Shown here: positions 44,233-56,619 of the stretch, piece by piece
Position numbering within the stretch: the stretch's first letter is position 1
Layout of the letters: every line of letters begins with the position of its first letter
Assembly (NCBI RefSeq): GCF_023375975.1
Contig: NC_064426.1
Location: 24,316,001 to 24,380,000 of the forward strand
Direction of reading: 5' to 3'
Source of the DNA: Astyanax mexicanus
Lineage: Eukaryota; Chordata; Actinopteri; Characiformes; Acestrorhamphidae
DNA: 64,000 nt
The notes under the pieces: generated by a model
The model's database searches: none
Told to the model about the DNA's origin: nothing
Seen by the model: only the letters and a program-made list of their open reading frames with translations
Position numbers and translations under genes: made by a program

Positions 44233-45194
44233 TTTGGTTCATGTAACACCTGACCTGTATGTGAGTTGAGAATTTGGGCCAGACTCTGGCCACGATTCAT
44301 TCTGGAGGTTTTGGCAACACAACTCAGGCTCGGCATGTAGTACCAAATAATCAAGTGATTTTTTTCTGTTTGGGTTACCAGCTTTTCACACCTAATTGAA
44401 ACATCAGCCATATTTGCAGGTGGTGATTTGATGTTAACTGATACAGTAGCAACATGTGCGTTTGGCCCGCACGTTGCCGAGCAAATGGAATCAACCAGGT
44501 GTGAGCTGCACGAATCCTCTGAAAGCTCCACCTTGCTGATTCGCCGCTAAGCCTCATCGTGTCTCGTATTAGTCACAGAGTCACAGTCAGCGCCAGAGAC
44601 ATGGAGCGATTTGCACTGCTTGAGCAGATGAAGGCCCTGGCAGCCAGATTTCATAGGTGCAAGGGTTGATACTTGCCGTTTACATCAAGATGACAACTGC
44701 TCCCTTTTGAGAGCGGCTCCATGGCAACAGTCCTCATGGGGCAGACTTGTCCAGGATCCTGCTTTTATGCCTCGCTTCATCTTGTGGCCATCTGCACTGA
44801 GCTATGGCTTCCCACTTGGCCCTAGAGTTTACTATCCCCTACCAACCTCTGAAAAGCAGTGCACCCCGCTGAGTCCTGGACTTACAGGATGCCACTGATT
44901 AAGTCTAGAGGAGAGTGCATCATTCGTTTTGTGAAAGAAAGCTTTCTAAATTATGAAAAAAAGAAAAAAAATGTTACTTAGCAGTCCATTCACATCCTTG
45001 TCCATAAGGTCTATAGAAACTAATCTGAAAATACAAGTTTTTTTTAGGTAAGACCATGGTTTTTATGGATGCTTATAAAATGCTTATTTGGATTCTTTAC
45101 AGAACCATTTTAAAGAAGTTAAAGTAACTATATTGTCATTAGATGCTGTATTAGATACTATATACAATGCAATAAAAGCTTGGTTCAGGGTAAA
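44233..45194. other. Single-copy sequence, no gene recognised
   Basis: Nearly 1 kb without repeats paired elsewhere; no exon supported. Confidence 0.4.
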
Positions 45195-45270
45195 CCATGC
45201 AAAGGCACCCATTGACCTGCACAAGGACCTGTGGTTGATAACTGAGAGCTTTAACCACCAAGCCACCACT
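45195..45270 (-). mobile_element. tRNA-derived SINE head, decayed
   Basis: On the minus strand TGGTGGCTTGGTGGTTAAAG (45247-45266) is a good A box. The expected B box, about 40 bases on, is degraded to CAGGTCAATGGG. No tail was identified. Confidence 0.45.
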
Positions 45271-45379
45271 TTCTGCTGGCAAATATTCCTGTCTGCCTGA
45301 AAATATAAACACTCCAGTCAGCTTTGCAACATAATTATATTAGTCTAATCGAAAATTGGACAATAAGAAGTGGGCATCG

Positions 45380-47870
45380 ACCGTCACACTTAAGGGTTAA
45401 GTGTCTTTAAGCGCTGTTTCTTTATTAACAAAGAGACCAACCACTGTCTGAAATAAGCCTGGGAGTTTTCGTAACATTCAATCTCATCTTACATTCAAGG
45501 ATAAAGTCTAGCACTTCAACAAAAAGAGCCAATCAGCTTGCTGCTTACACTGCTAAGGGGTCTCAGCATGCTAGTGGGAAGTTGCCCTCGATAAGGAGAC
45601 CGGTGCAAGTGCAGTAGCCATAGCAAATAAAATAAAATAAAAATCAGGTTTCTTGTGCATTATAGAGCCAAACGCTACAAACCGTTCATTGGTTTATCAG
45701 CGTTTTACAATATGTTGTTTAAATTGTAACAAGACTTTCAGTTTAGAGTATTTGGGTCTCTTTCGATTTAAACAGATGGAAGGCTCATACAAGACCAGAG
45801 AGAACTGACTTACCTATGAAGACTTCCTTTGGTGTCTTGCTCAAACCTAATTCTGGCTATCAAACTCCCAATCTTTGGGTCCAAAGTCCATTTCTTTAGC
45901 CTTTTAGGCTATGTCTGTCTCTTTAGTTCACAGATTTAGACCGCCATAGCTTTTCTTCACAGTCAACCTATCAGAAACATGTTGTCTTAAACTCCATTTC
46001 ACTACAAGACACTACTTCTTCAGTACATCTTGTAGGTAAACATGTTTTTTTTTTGGCAACTGCTTCATATCTGTCACAGTGGAGCTTGTGGAGCTGTGAA
46101 CATGTTGGGCATTTGTGCAAGAAACGTATGTTCCTCTCAGATGAGGAGAATGACACCCGGCGATGCTGCCACAAAATGCAAATTTCAAATCTGTTCTAGC
46201 CAACTGACAAGCAGACCCGATAACATGGCCTCATGTTTAATTCATGGACGGGTATTTTTCGCCACTGTGTGAGTTGCTGAAACTTAATGTACTTAAGGCA
46301 GTCGCCCGTTAAGTTAATCCCATCCAGAGGGTGAAAGGATCATTGAGGGAAAAACTTCCGGCACCCACTGGGCTCTTTCCTTTTTCTCTATATGCTAAAC
46401 CTCAGCCTAGACTCAAGAATAAAGTCAAGACCTTCAACAAAAGGCCAATCAGCCCACTGCTTATGCTGAGCGTGAAGGGGGTCGACGTACTAATGGGAAG
46501 CTGCCCATGATGAGGAGACCAGTGCAAGTGCAGTAGCATTTGGACCGGGAGCCTGGGAGTTCTCGCAACGCTTAACCCCAGTCTACGCTCAAGGATAAAG
46601 TCAAGACCATTTAACAAAAAGAGCCAACCAGCCTACTGCTTACACTGTAAGTGAAGGGGGGTCTGCATGCTACTGGAAAGCTGCCCTCGATGAGGAGACC
46701 TGCGCAAGAGCAGTAGCCATTGCAAGCCAAAAACTTCTGTGTTTTGTTCATAAGCCTGTGTCAGAATGTATCACTGATTTAAAATTTGTTGTTTAAATTG
46801 TAAGTAGACCTTCAATTTGAAGTATTTTGGTCTCTTTACCAAAACAGATGGAAGGCTTGTCTTGTATGAGTAGATATAACTGCAAATTCATGGCCAAGTA
46901 TTTTTTGCCACTGCTTGATTTGCGTAATCTTAATGTATTTAAGGAAGTTGATCCCACCCAGAAGCTGAAAGGATCTTTGAGGGAAAAACTTCGGAAAACT
47001 TCAGACGCCAACTGGGCTCTCTCCTTTCCTCATCAACCAGTGACTGAAATAAACCTGGGAGTTCTCACAATGCTCAACTCTGTTCTCACAATGCTCAACT
47101 CTGTTCTCACAATGCTCAACTCTAGCCTACGCTCAAAGATAAAGTTAAGACCTTCAACAAAAGGCCAATCAGCGTACTGCTTTTACTGTGAGTAAGAGGA
47201 GTCGGCATGCTCCTGGGAAGCTGCCATCAATGAGGAGACCGGTGCAACTGCAGTAGCCATTGCAAGCCAAAATAAAACATCAAAAAAGCTACAAACTAGG
47301 CTTTTGTCAGATTTCATCAGTAATTTAAAATAAGTTATTAAAATTTTAACAATACCTTCGATTTAGAGTATTTTGGTCTCTCTCCATTTAATCAGATTGA
47401 AGGCTTGTCTTGCATAAGTTGATGTAACTGTGTTGCAAATTCATGGTGGGGTATTTTTCGCCACTGTGTGAGTTGCTGAATTTAATGTACCTAAGGCAGA
47501 AGCCCACAAAGTTGATCCCACCCAGAGGCTGAAAGTATCTTTGAGGAAAAAAACTTTGGAAAACTTAAGGCGCCCCCTGGACTCTATCCTTTTTCTCTTC
47601 ATCTTATTTCCTCATCAATCACTAACTGAAATAAACCTGGGTATTCTTACAATGCTCAACCCTAGCTTATGCTTAAGGATAAAGTCAAGACCTTTAACAA
47701 ATGGTCTAGCCCTTTACCAAAAAGAACCAATCAGCCTATGAAAAAATGTTCATGTTTCTGATGCTTTATGGGGCCAAACGCCACAAATTGCTGTTGTTTA
47801 AATTGTATCCCACCCAGAGGGTGAAAGGATCTTTGTGGGAGAAACTTCTAGGAACTCGGCGCCTGCTGGG
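45380..47870. repeat. Tandem array with a unit of about 540 bp
   Basis: Four to six partial units. Landmarks: RGTATTTTGGTCTCTTT at 45748, 46822 and 47368 (the last two 546 bp apart); CCCACCCAGARGSTGAAAGG at 46318, 46955, 47519 and 47812; GATAAAGTCAAGACC; CAATCAGC(C/T) and GAGGAGACCGGTGCAAGTGC at 45594, 46512, 46695 and 47235. One unit is interrupted by unrelated sequence at about 45800-46235. Function unknown. It sits 1.1 kb from the 52-bp satellite. Confidence 0.85.
47059..47122. repeat. Three perfect 21-bp repeats
   Basis: GTTCTCACAATGCTCAACTC plus T, three times in a row, inside a unit of the 540-bp array, where other units have one copy. A recent slippage. Confidence 0.95.
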
Positions 47871-49199
47871 CTCTCTCTTTTTTCTCTCTTCATCTTCTTT
47901 CCTCATCTTCTTTGTACACTTTTTGCTTTCGGGCTCCTTCTGTCTTCTATCTGTCCTGATCTTGAACACGAAGCCTGGAACGGAAAGATGGGCACTGTCA
48001 CTCTCAGTCTCGCCTCTGGGATTAAAACCCAGCAGGATTCTTCTCCTGTTCCGGTGTGACTCATACTGGGTCAGTAGTCTTGATAGTTTTGCAGGGATAA
48101 ATATTTGATTTGGGTCTGTTGTTCGTGTTCTGGAGCGATTCTTCAGCGAGATGTCGGCCAGACCCGCGGGCCTGCAGGGGAATCGAAATGAAAAACGGAG
48201 GCCATCCTTCGCTTGACAAGCTGCGCTTTGTCTTAATGATTACACCTACAGTATCTAGCTAGCGGAGCATCAGCGATGAAGTTTTCTCTTTTTTTTATTT
48301 CCTTGGCTAAAGCTTATGTTTTTGCTTTCGTGTTGTTCTTGACTTCAGTATTTATTATTTTTTAGCTCTCTTCATTTCTTTTTTTTTTGGAATAAGTCGA
48401 AGTGACACTGCTGTTGGCTGGGGACTTGCTGAGCCTCCAATCTGGGCACTTTGGCAAATTCTCAGTGTTGCTCCGCTACGCTTGTCCCTCTGTTCCTCCA
48501 AGTGAATGCACATGGCTGTCAGAGGATGTTGTCCTTCATGTTTGCCCACGGTTCACAGCTAGACAAAAAGAATGATTTGGACGGTATTCTAGTGGTCTCA
48601 GCTGGGCCCTTGTTCCATGTGGCGGTGCCAGGGTATGGAGCATGCAGATAAAAGAACACTCACTGTGCCAGAGTGCAATACTTTGAAATAGTCACCTCTT
48701 GCTCTATCACTCTCTTTCTCATGCTTCTTCTCTCTCTCTCTCTTTCTCTCTCTCTCTTTCTTGTTCTCTCTCTCAAAAACCAAGGCACTAAGGTGATTCT
48801 ATGAATAGGAAAGGAACATCTTATTCAGCGAACAGCACATGGTGCAACTGTTTCATTACAATGAAAGCTTCTAGAAAGAGCAAACTTGAAATTTGTCTTG
48901 TAAAGAAGGCTTCCGACTGCTGGGTTTTATCATGCAACCACAGATTTATCATTTTTTTGATATGTGGTAAAAGCTGATTCTCAAAACGTAAAATAGAAAA
49001 AATGTGTATCATCATATTAAAACGTACAGTATATGGATGATCTGCAAATACTCATTAAGAAGTCCCATTTTTTTGCAACACCAGGGTCTAATGCTCCTCC
49101 CTTCCCAATACCTGCGTTGATTCTCTAATAGGTGAATGTTTTATGGGTGCATAAAGCATTTTGTTAATAATAACAAAAAAAAATATATATATATATATA
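47871..49199. other. Single-copy sequence with a (CT)n
   Basis: (CT)-rich run at 48709-48774. 48120-48250 is GC-richer (GACCCGCGGGCCTGCAGG). No exon supported. Confidence 0.4.
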
Positions 49200-49620
49200 T
49201 ATAAATTGTCCTACCTGACAATGACTCTGTAGTCCATAATCCAATCTTTGCTATTTCTGTTAATGGACAGTGGACTCTCGCATCAAAACTACAAGTCCCA
49301 GAATGCCTTAGCAAATGAATGTCTTCTGGTGGAATATTTGTTTGTTTGTATCCACTGTTAATCATTGACATACTGAGCTTTTTTTTGTTTGTTTCTTTCT
49401 TTCTCTGAATTTGACCTTTGTTTTTTTTGTGTCTGTTGACTAATTTTGGCTTGGCTTTTTCTGGATCAGGTTTCTCAATTTGTGATTTGGTTCCAATGTT
49501 TTGTTTTAGTTCTTCTTTGGTTTTGTCTGTTACCTTAGAATCTACTATTTTGTATTTTTCTTCCTGTTCTTATGATAATTTTTATGACAAAATCAGAATC
49601 TTGGTTAATTACCGTTGTTT
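49200..49620 (+). mobile_element. Possible decayed LTR
   Basis: AAACTACAAGTCCCAGAATG and a long C/T-rich stretch resemble the layout of the solo LTR at 17450-18010. No terminal TG...CA pair or duplication was found. An (AT)n lies at 49181-49203. Confidence 0.3.
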
Positions 49621-51029
49621 AGACAAGGCAAGGCAAATTTTTATATATATACAGCACATTTCATATACAATGTTAACTTAAAAAGTGCTTTATAAAACAA
49701 AAATTAATAAATAAAAACATTCCTGAGCTGTAACTGCTGTAACTTTTTTTTTGCAAATATAGTTACAATTCATAGAATATAAAATAAAAGAAAAGAAATA
49801 ATGTACTTTAAAAAGTTAGAACCAAAATAAATAATGTAGTAATAAATGGAAAAAAGATTTAAAATAAGGCAAAATTAAGGTCATTAAGATTAAAACATAT
49901 CTCGTTTGCCAGTAGTTTAGGAGAAAGGCTAAAAACCTACAAGACACCATGGCTCCTTTTTTTTTCTTTTTTTTTTTTTTTTTTGGAAATTTGGACACTT
50001 GTGCCCCTTTTTAAAGTATCCAGTTGAAAACACATAATACCAAGCCACAAATCTCTACAATATTTTAAGTGCTACCACTAAAACAAACCCACCTGAAACC
50101 TGAACAATGTTGAACAAAGTTACATCCAGTCAAGAGCAATTTGTGTAGCTATATAATCACTGACCATGTAATTGAGAGAGAAGCTGAGTTTGATTCTTGG
50201 CCATGAATCAGAGAAAACAGACCCAGGTGAAAGTTCTACACAACAGATCTGACACGTCTGAACAAAGGACTGCAAATCTAACAAATTTAGCGATTGGCTG
50301 GAGTACTCACAGGGCATTGGACTGGCCAGTGAAGTTGTGTTAGCAGCAGTTGAAAAAGCTGTGGTGGCCAACGAAGCATATGTTGGCCTTCACCCTCCCA
50401 GCACTGGCAGAAAAACATTGGGCCCTAGATCAGAGAACATTTTAGAAATGTCCTTTGCTACAGTACAGTACATGTGAAGTGAAATAGCAATAAACCTTTC
50501 AAAGTAATTAACGACAATTCTTGATTTGTTTTTATATATATATTTGAATTATTATGTGAAGGAAGGTCCATGCCATTGCTCCACAAGTTCAAACAACTTT
50601 CTGGAATGGGGAATGCTGTCATTGGGGCTAAGTTGGGTTGAACATGGATACTGAAAAAAGCGAATTAAAAGTTGTACAGTGACAGGGCTCCCGGCCCTTC
50701 AGCACTGCTAGCATCTGTTCCACTGGCTTGTGGAATGTGCCTTACATAACATGTGCACAACTGTATTTTACGTTTATTTTTTTTTTGGCTTTTTTCAACT
50801 CTGAATCTAATAACACATATATTTAACTATTTAAATCATGTACTGGTCAAACTCAGGCAGCTTTATAGTTTTTTTACAAGGTTTCTAAGCCAAAGTTGGT
50901 TATAAACCTCATGTGACATTTAAAAAGCATGTTTAAAAGCAAGTCCACTAATTCCTTTGATTTTCTCCCAAAATGTTTATTTTAAATAAATGTTTGACTG
51001 CATGTTTTAATAATTGATGTTCTGACAAA
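49621..51029. other. No feature recognised
   Basis: Includes a T-rich run at 49958-49984. Nothing else supported. Confidence 0.4.
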
Positions 51030-51382
51030 AAAAATCACTCTTGTTACTGGAACTTATTCCTGTTACTGGAACTCACTCCTGTTACTGGCAATCATTCCTG
51101 TTACTGGAACCCACTTCTGTACTGGCACTTATTCCTGTTACTGGAACTCACTCCTGTACTGGCACCTATTCCTGTTACTGGAACTCACTTACTTACGTTT
51201 TATTTTTTGAGTAACAGGAATGAAAGTAACAGGAATGAGTTTTTAGCATAGACTTTACAAAAACATGACAAATAGCTAAATGACACTGAGCACATTCTAG
51301 TTATTTTCCAAAAATCTGTATTAAAAAATAAATAAATAAAAAAAGGTCTAAGAATTAATTTAGGTAACAGGAATGAGTGTTG
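51030..51382. repeat. 20-bp minisatellite with inverted copies
   Basis: About eight units of CCTGTTACTGGAACTCACT (51045-51195), some shortened to CTGTACTGGCAC. GTAACAGGAATGA appears inverted at 51211-51240 (twice) and 51364-51377, so the array can fold back on itself. Confidence 0.85.
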
Positions 51383-51430
51383 AGATTCACCTCCTCAGTC
51401 ATACATTACAATAAGAACAAATATAAAAAT

Positions 51431-51604
51431 ACTGCTTTTGGATAACCATATGCCTTTACTCCTGGTGCAAAAATTCAAGCAGTTCAGTTTGGTTTGATGG
51501 CTTGTGGTCATCCGTCTTCCTCTTGATTATATTCCAGAGGTTTTCGATTTGATAAAATCAAAGAAACTCATCCTTTTTAAGCAGTCTCTTTAATTTTTTG
51601 GTTT
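51431..51604 (-). mobile_element. MITE family M, copy H (quarter element)
   Basis: ACTGCTTTTGGATAACCATA to TTAATTTTTTGG; only the left quarter in reverse, with a damaged terminal repeat. Confidence 0.75.
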
Positions 51605-51806
51605 CATAGCAACCTTTTACCCCCCCAAAAAAAGTACATTTCAGATCTCAGAAGATGCTTGGAAGAGAGGATGAGTTTTATTATATGGCCTCATGATTAA
51701 GTGTTAGCCAGCGTTATTGTGTCTTATGACATACAAGATTGGTTTGTGCCATTCATGCTAACTGGCGCCATTAGCCATCTGGCATGTCCGCTAACGACAC
51801 AAACCC

Positions 51807-51807
<1 letters not shown>

Positions 51808-51870
<63 letters not shown>
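51808..51870. repeat. (CA)n microsatellite
   Basis: About 31 CA units with one interruption (AAACA). Confidence 0.95.
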
Positions 51871-51873
<3 letters not shown>

Positions 51874-52337
51874 GCTCTGCTGTAGTGATAAACACCCAAT
51901 GATTCATCATCCCCACCCAACTCCAACGATTGTCCTACACCCTGCTGGAGACACTGTCTGCTAACTAATGATGTGCGTGCTCTGCTCTAGCTAGCGCTAA
52001 TCATTGGTCTGATTGATTGGCCGCGTACTGAAGGGCTAATGACATCATTACAGATGTTTGGACCCCTTGCTGTTGCCTTTCCAAACACAAGCTTCTCAGC
52101 GGCGTCTTATTACAGCTCTATCATGGAGATCGAGTGTGGAGGCGGTTCGTTTGGAGCGCAATTAGCTACCTGTAGTTTTTCAACTCTCGATTAAATGCTC
52201 TGAACTTCGCTGAGGATAAACATGCCATACATCTAGTTAATTACGGGTTTATAGTTTATATAGCTGTTAGCGTGATGTTTGCTATTAAGATTGTACACTT
52301 GCAATATACATGTACTTCCTTTAATACATTTATTTAC
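51871..52337. other. No feature recognised
   Basis: Single-copy sequence of average composition; no exon found. Confidence 0.4.
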
Positions 52338-52454
52338 AGTTGAGTTCAAAATGATTCAATCCCCACTGCAGTAAAGTGTTTTAGCAAGTTCAACATTTAT
52401 TTTTCATCTTGTTCACAATCAAATTAAATAACGGTTTGAATAATAGACAAATTA

Positions 52455-52608
52455 ATCAACCAGTCAACCTATATTTTGACTCAGAAGTACATTGAGGTCA
52501 ACCCTCATTTTCAATGTAGCGGAGCATTTACAAATACAGGGATTGACATGAGAAAAAAAAGTACATTTTAAAATAACAGTAAATAAAAGATAAAAATAGA
52601 TACAAATA

Positions 52609-52658
<50 letters not shown>

Positions 52659-52800
52659 CTTGGTTTTAGAAAAGTAGAAAGTAAGATCAAAAGAAGATAC
52701 GACAAAAAACTGTTAAAATGAAGCTAAAACTAACTTTTATATAGTACAATAAAAAAAAAAACACATAAATAAATGAATTTAAAAAACTTCATCTTTACAA
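52455..52800 (-). mobile_element. Probable retroposon 3' end inside Tc1-like 4
   Basis: TTAATCAACCAGTCAACCTA, GGTCAACCCTCATTTTCAAT and GCATTTACA are the reverse of 29135-29215. The inner limit is uncertain because the rest is A-rich. Confidence 0.5.
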
Positions 52801-52883
52801 ATGCAACTTAAATTAAAACATTTTTTTTTCCATATACCAACAAATGTTCTTTTTGGGCCAATGGCTCAGCAATAAAAGAAGAA

Positions 52884-53165
52884 AAGAATACCTTGCCTAC
52901 TGTGAAGCATGGTGGTGGGTCACTCATGCTCTAGGGCTGTTTCGCTTCTTCAGGTACAGGGAATATCCACCGTGTGGAAGTTACCATGAGCTCAGTTAAC
53001 TACCAGGAGATCTTGAGTGGAAATGTCATGCAGTCATTGACAAAGCTGAAGCTTGGGAGACATTAGACCTTCCAACAGGACAACAATCCCAAACATACCT
53101 CTAATTCTACCCTGGCTTGGTTGCAGAAGAAGGGCTGGAAGATTCTGAAGGGATCCTGAAGGGAC
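52884..53165 (+). pseudogene. Tc1-like transposase fragment
   Basis: Reads LPTVKHGGGSLML, then GTGNIHRVE, a stop, FQQDNNPKHTSNSTLAWLQK (53069-53128) and KKGWKILKGS. The acidic box is altered to NNPKH. Cut off by the TTAA-flanked element, so the C-terminus is lost. Confidence 0.75.
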
Positions 53166-53172
53166 TTTTTAA

Positions 53173-54369
53173 TCCTCCTGTTATGTTACGGGTCAAATGG
53201 ACCTGTTTTAATGTTTGAAGATCTTTGAACAGTAGTTTAAAAAGTAAAATTCAGTATGAAACAGTATTAAACTTTTTCTGCTTGCCTTAGTTAGTGTATA
53301 ATATTTGCAACCACCTCCTTTAAAAACGAAAACTAAAACAAAATTGCAATTATTCAAAAATAATAAAGTAGTGAAACATTAAAAAAAAAAGTTTAAACAT
53401 GTATTTTTTAATGGAAAATGAGTGAATTATCCCAATTGAAGCAGTAACTGTTAGGGGTAAGGAACACCATTACTAAACACTGCTAAAATTATTGATAATT
53501 AGTAGGGGTGTCACGATAATTGGCGCAGCACGTTACGCAAATGGCGCAGCACACTGTAGCCAACGCCGCGGACATTGTGACTGCTCAAAGAGCAGCCCTT
53601 TCTCCAGAGAATGTGGACATTCTCATCGTCTTAAAGAAAAACTTGAAAATATAAAAATGACAGTTGTTTTCTAGCCTCAAATATGTTAATAGTTTTGGTC
53701 CCTTAAGGAGCATCTTTCTCTCAGATAAAGTTAATATTATATCTTTGTTAAAGAAAAAAACTTGTCATTCTCAGTGACCGAAAAAAGTCTTAAAGTCTTA
53801 TTTTTCATGTTTAACTGTTATAGTAGGATAAGAGTTCAATTTGTTAAGACTCTAATTGTTCTATTATTTTGTACATGACTGTTCCTCTATTTTTTTATTA
53901 TTTATTTTGTTATGTTGCACATTGCTGTTTTAATAGTCCACACTACTGCTACCAAAAAAAGCCACTAGATGGCAATACATATATATCTTAACTAAATTAT
54001 TTAAATTTGACCATTAGTGCCTAATGTGGTGTATTACAGGTCACTTGTATCACTTTGCATCACTTATATCAAGCCCACCTTTTGAAGTAAGATATTGTAA
54101 ATTTGATGAATGAAACTAATGACTGACCATAGACTAATCTAAAACTGGCATAGGCCTCTCTGCTGTAAAAAAAAGAAAAAAGAAAATCAAGAATCGAATG
54201 GAATCGTGACCCTAAAATCGGAAATAAAATCGAATCGAGGATTTAGAAAATCGTGACACCCCTAGTTATTGGTAATAGAGTTTGCAGTGAAATATTTACA
54301 CTGCTTGTTAGTATTTTTTGTTTTAAAACATATTTCGGAACATAATGACAAATAAACATAATAAGAGGG
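53173..54369. mobile_element. piggyBac-like non-autonomous element
   Basis: TTAA at 53169-53172 and 54370-54373. The ends TCCTCCTGTTATGTTACGGG and, inverted, CCCTCTTATTATGTTTATTT match imperfectly. GGGTCAAATGGACC near the left end is a typical fish feature of such elements. It contains another transposon at 53504-54263, leaving about 437 bp of its own. Confidence 0.7.
53504..54263. mobile_element. AGGGGTGTCACGAT element nested in the piggyBac-like element
   Basis: Inverted ends AGGGGTGTCACGAT (53504-53517 and 54250-54263) are identical for 14 bp. The flanks are AGT on both sides (53501-53503, 54264-54266), a 3-bp candidate duplication. The right interior holds ATCGAATCG-type repeats. 760 bp, no transposase. 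Superfamily uncertain. Confidence 0.75.
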
Positions 54370-54490
54370 TTAACACTTTTTTGTTTGCTTAATAATTCCA
54401 TATGTTTTTCTTCATAGTTTGGATGACTTAATCCAAGTATTAATCAATGCACAATGCAGAAAATGCTCATTACAAAGTAATTACAAAATA

Positions 54491-54999
54491 TTGTTAGTCT
54501 ATTATATATATAATTAGTATGGCCCAATATTGTGATAAGTTCTGTTACTTCTAATATAAAACTGCATAATATCTAGTGATACATCCAGTGATGTCATTTG
54601 TATTAAACTCTGACAATAAATAAACAGTATATTACTTATTAGTCACATCTGATATTGTGATATTGAGTTAATATCACATTAATTGTTAGGAAACTTTGTG
54701 TTAAAAAAAACCATAAAATTCTGTATTGAATGTGTAAATAATATCTTCCATACATGCTATAACATTGCTCAATTTCCATGGTAACATGGCGAAGGGACAC
54801 ATTATTAAATGCATTATTGTATGGAATCTGTCACATTCTTTTTTCAATAGCACATTCTATTTCACAAGTGCTTGTGAAAGGACCTCAAAGTAAAATAAAT
54901 AGAGTGATCAAGGACTTGACTGACTACTTTATTGTTCACCTCCAACTAGTGTGGTTGAGTTGCCTGCTGTGCTTTTCTTCTTTAAGGGTCTCCAATCTC
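54491..54999. other. No feature recognised
   Basis: AT-rich; nothing supported. Confidence 0.35.
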
Positions 55000-55215
55000 A
55001 TGCTGGTTATAACAGCCTTATGGCAGGAACAGACTCTATTTACAACACGAAGGATCAGTGTGTGCTTCCATAAAGTAACTCATCATATTTTCTTTTTATT
55101 CCCATGAGTTCTTTAAAGGGATGATATTTTCTTCTACACCAAAAACCAGGCTTCCGGTGCTCAACTTTTATAGTGTTAAAGTCCTGTAAAGCAGTTTACG
55201 TTTCTTGATGTCACC
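55000..55215. repeat. Dispersed repeat, copy 1 (pair with 57397-57640)
   Basis: CTTATGGCAGGAACAGACTC, AAGGATCAGTGTGTGCTT, CTTTTTATTCCCATGAG and GTTTACGTTTCTTGATGT are shared, in the same order and orientation, with 57397-57640. Confidence 0.75.
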
Positions 55216-56198
55216 TCACAAATGCCAATTAAAAGTGATGAGAAAAATGGTAATTTTTGGCAAAATAAATACATCATAATACTTTAATTATTCTTTACAG
55301 TAACCAACTTAAATATTTTTAGCCAGCAAGTCACACTTTGCAGTAAAGAAAGGAGTAACTTGCTCTTATGATCTACAACATTGTGTCAGGCAGTCAACCC
55401 TAATATATTAATTATACCACGGTTATTTCTGACCCTTCAATTTGTTTGGCTGAGAGGCGTTTTACGAGTGACATTATCAGCGGGTGATGCACTGTAACCA
55501 AAGCTTTCTATGTATTACTCTGCCACATACAGGTAACCTAGCAATGGTGCAGCTCTTACAAACCAAATACAAACTAAATGCGATGTCATCATTCACCACT
55601 GGGGGGCGTTGGATCCCATAGAGGCACAGTGAAGAAACGCCATGTCTCCAAAAGGTGCCGCAGACAAAGAAATGGTCCCACAAATAAATAATAAGCACAG
55701 CAATTTGGAAATACGCCTTATTACACACATCAATATCAGGTTAAGAGTTGTTATCAATAAAATAAAAGCTTAAGTGTGTATATTTTCCAGTTAATGTAGG
55801 GTTAATTAAGCTGAATGTAAGGTGGACTCTTGTAATCCTGCAGGTCTCGTCACTGGGGGGAATTAAGAATTAATTTTTTTAAGAATTAAAACTTTAATTC
55901 TTAAAAAAAAAACATTTTCTTTCAGTCAAACAAGCACTGGACTTCAATTCACACAGATTTCTCCCCTAAAAAGCGTTTATTTGTGTAATTAAAGCACTTC
56001 TGTTTATTTGCAGTAAGCATAGATTTCAACAATTTAGACTAAAGTGGCCGATAATGCAGAGCTTACAGCGCAGCTACATACAGAGCAGTAATGGAACTAT
56101 TTTAACTGTTTATAACCAAACCGATTGCATTTTCTCATACTCTTATCTCAAAATCTTAACGATAAACAGCGATAATGGAACTGTGGTATAATCACAAT
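55216..56198. other. No gene recognised; one perfect AT hairpin
   Basis: A 16-bp perfect inverted repeat TTTTTTTAAGAATTAA at 55874-55889 / 55894-55909 with a 4-base loop. Otherwise unremarkable. Confidence 0.45.
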
Positions 56199-56322
56199 AA
56201 TACACTTGAGGTTCGTGCTATAACGTGTAATATTTGTACTCTGCCTGCGGCCTCGTGCCTATGACCGCATCACAGCAGTGCCAATATTACACGTCATAGC
56301 ACTCCCGCTCGTGTATTATTGC
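56199..56322. repeat. Long imperfect hairpin
   Basis: AATAATACACTTGAGG and GTGCTATAACGTGTAATATT at the left pair with AATATTACACGTCATAGCAC and TCGTGTATTATT at the right over about 40 bp. It is probably the end or core of a foldback DNA element. Confidence 0.7.
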
Positions 56323-56619
56323 TTAAATATACCTAAATACCCAAGGGACGGTAGTGAGACTATGGCCCCACCTCTCTTCAGGTCATTGTCCAGGTGCTCC
56401 AGTCTATTTGTGGTTCCTGATTCCTGGCCTTTCTCAGAATCATCCATAAGGTGTCTGTAGAAAGTTATTTGGTCTTGGTCATGGTGGATAAGTTGGAATG
56501 TGACTGAAAGATTGAATGTGTGGGCAGGTTGCAAGTTCAAAATAGGAGGAATCTTACTAATAGCATGCAATAAAATGCAAATAAATCATTCGAAAATTAA
56601 TATCTATATTTTTTTCTGG

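Larger units (their letters stand above)
52338..53168 (+). mobile_element. Tc1-like transposon 4, left part, with nested repeat
   Basis: Begins CAGTTGAGTTCAAAATGATT, a Tc1-family left end. At about 52455-52800 it is interrupted by a minus-strand repeat (see 28990-29218), with (AAT)n at 52613-52656. It continues with transposase sequence and stops at the TTAA of the next element. 54374-54490 may be the end of a Tc1-like element too. Confidence 0.65.
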
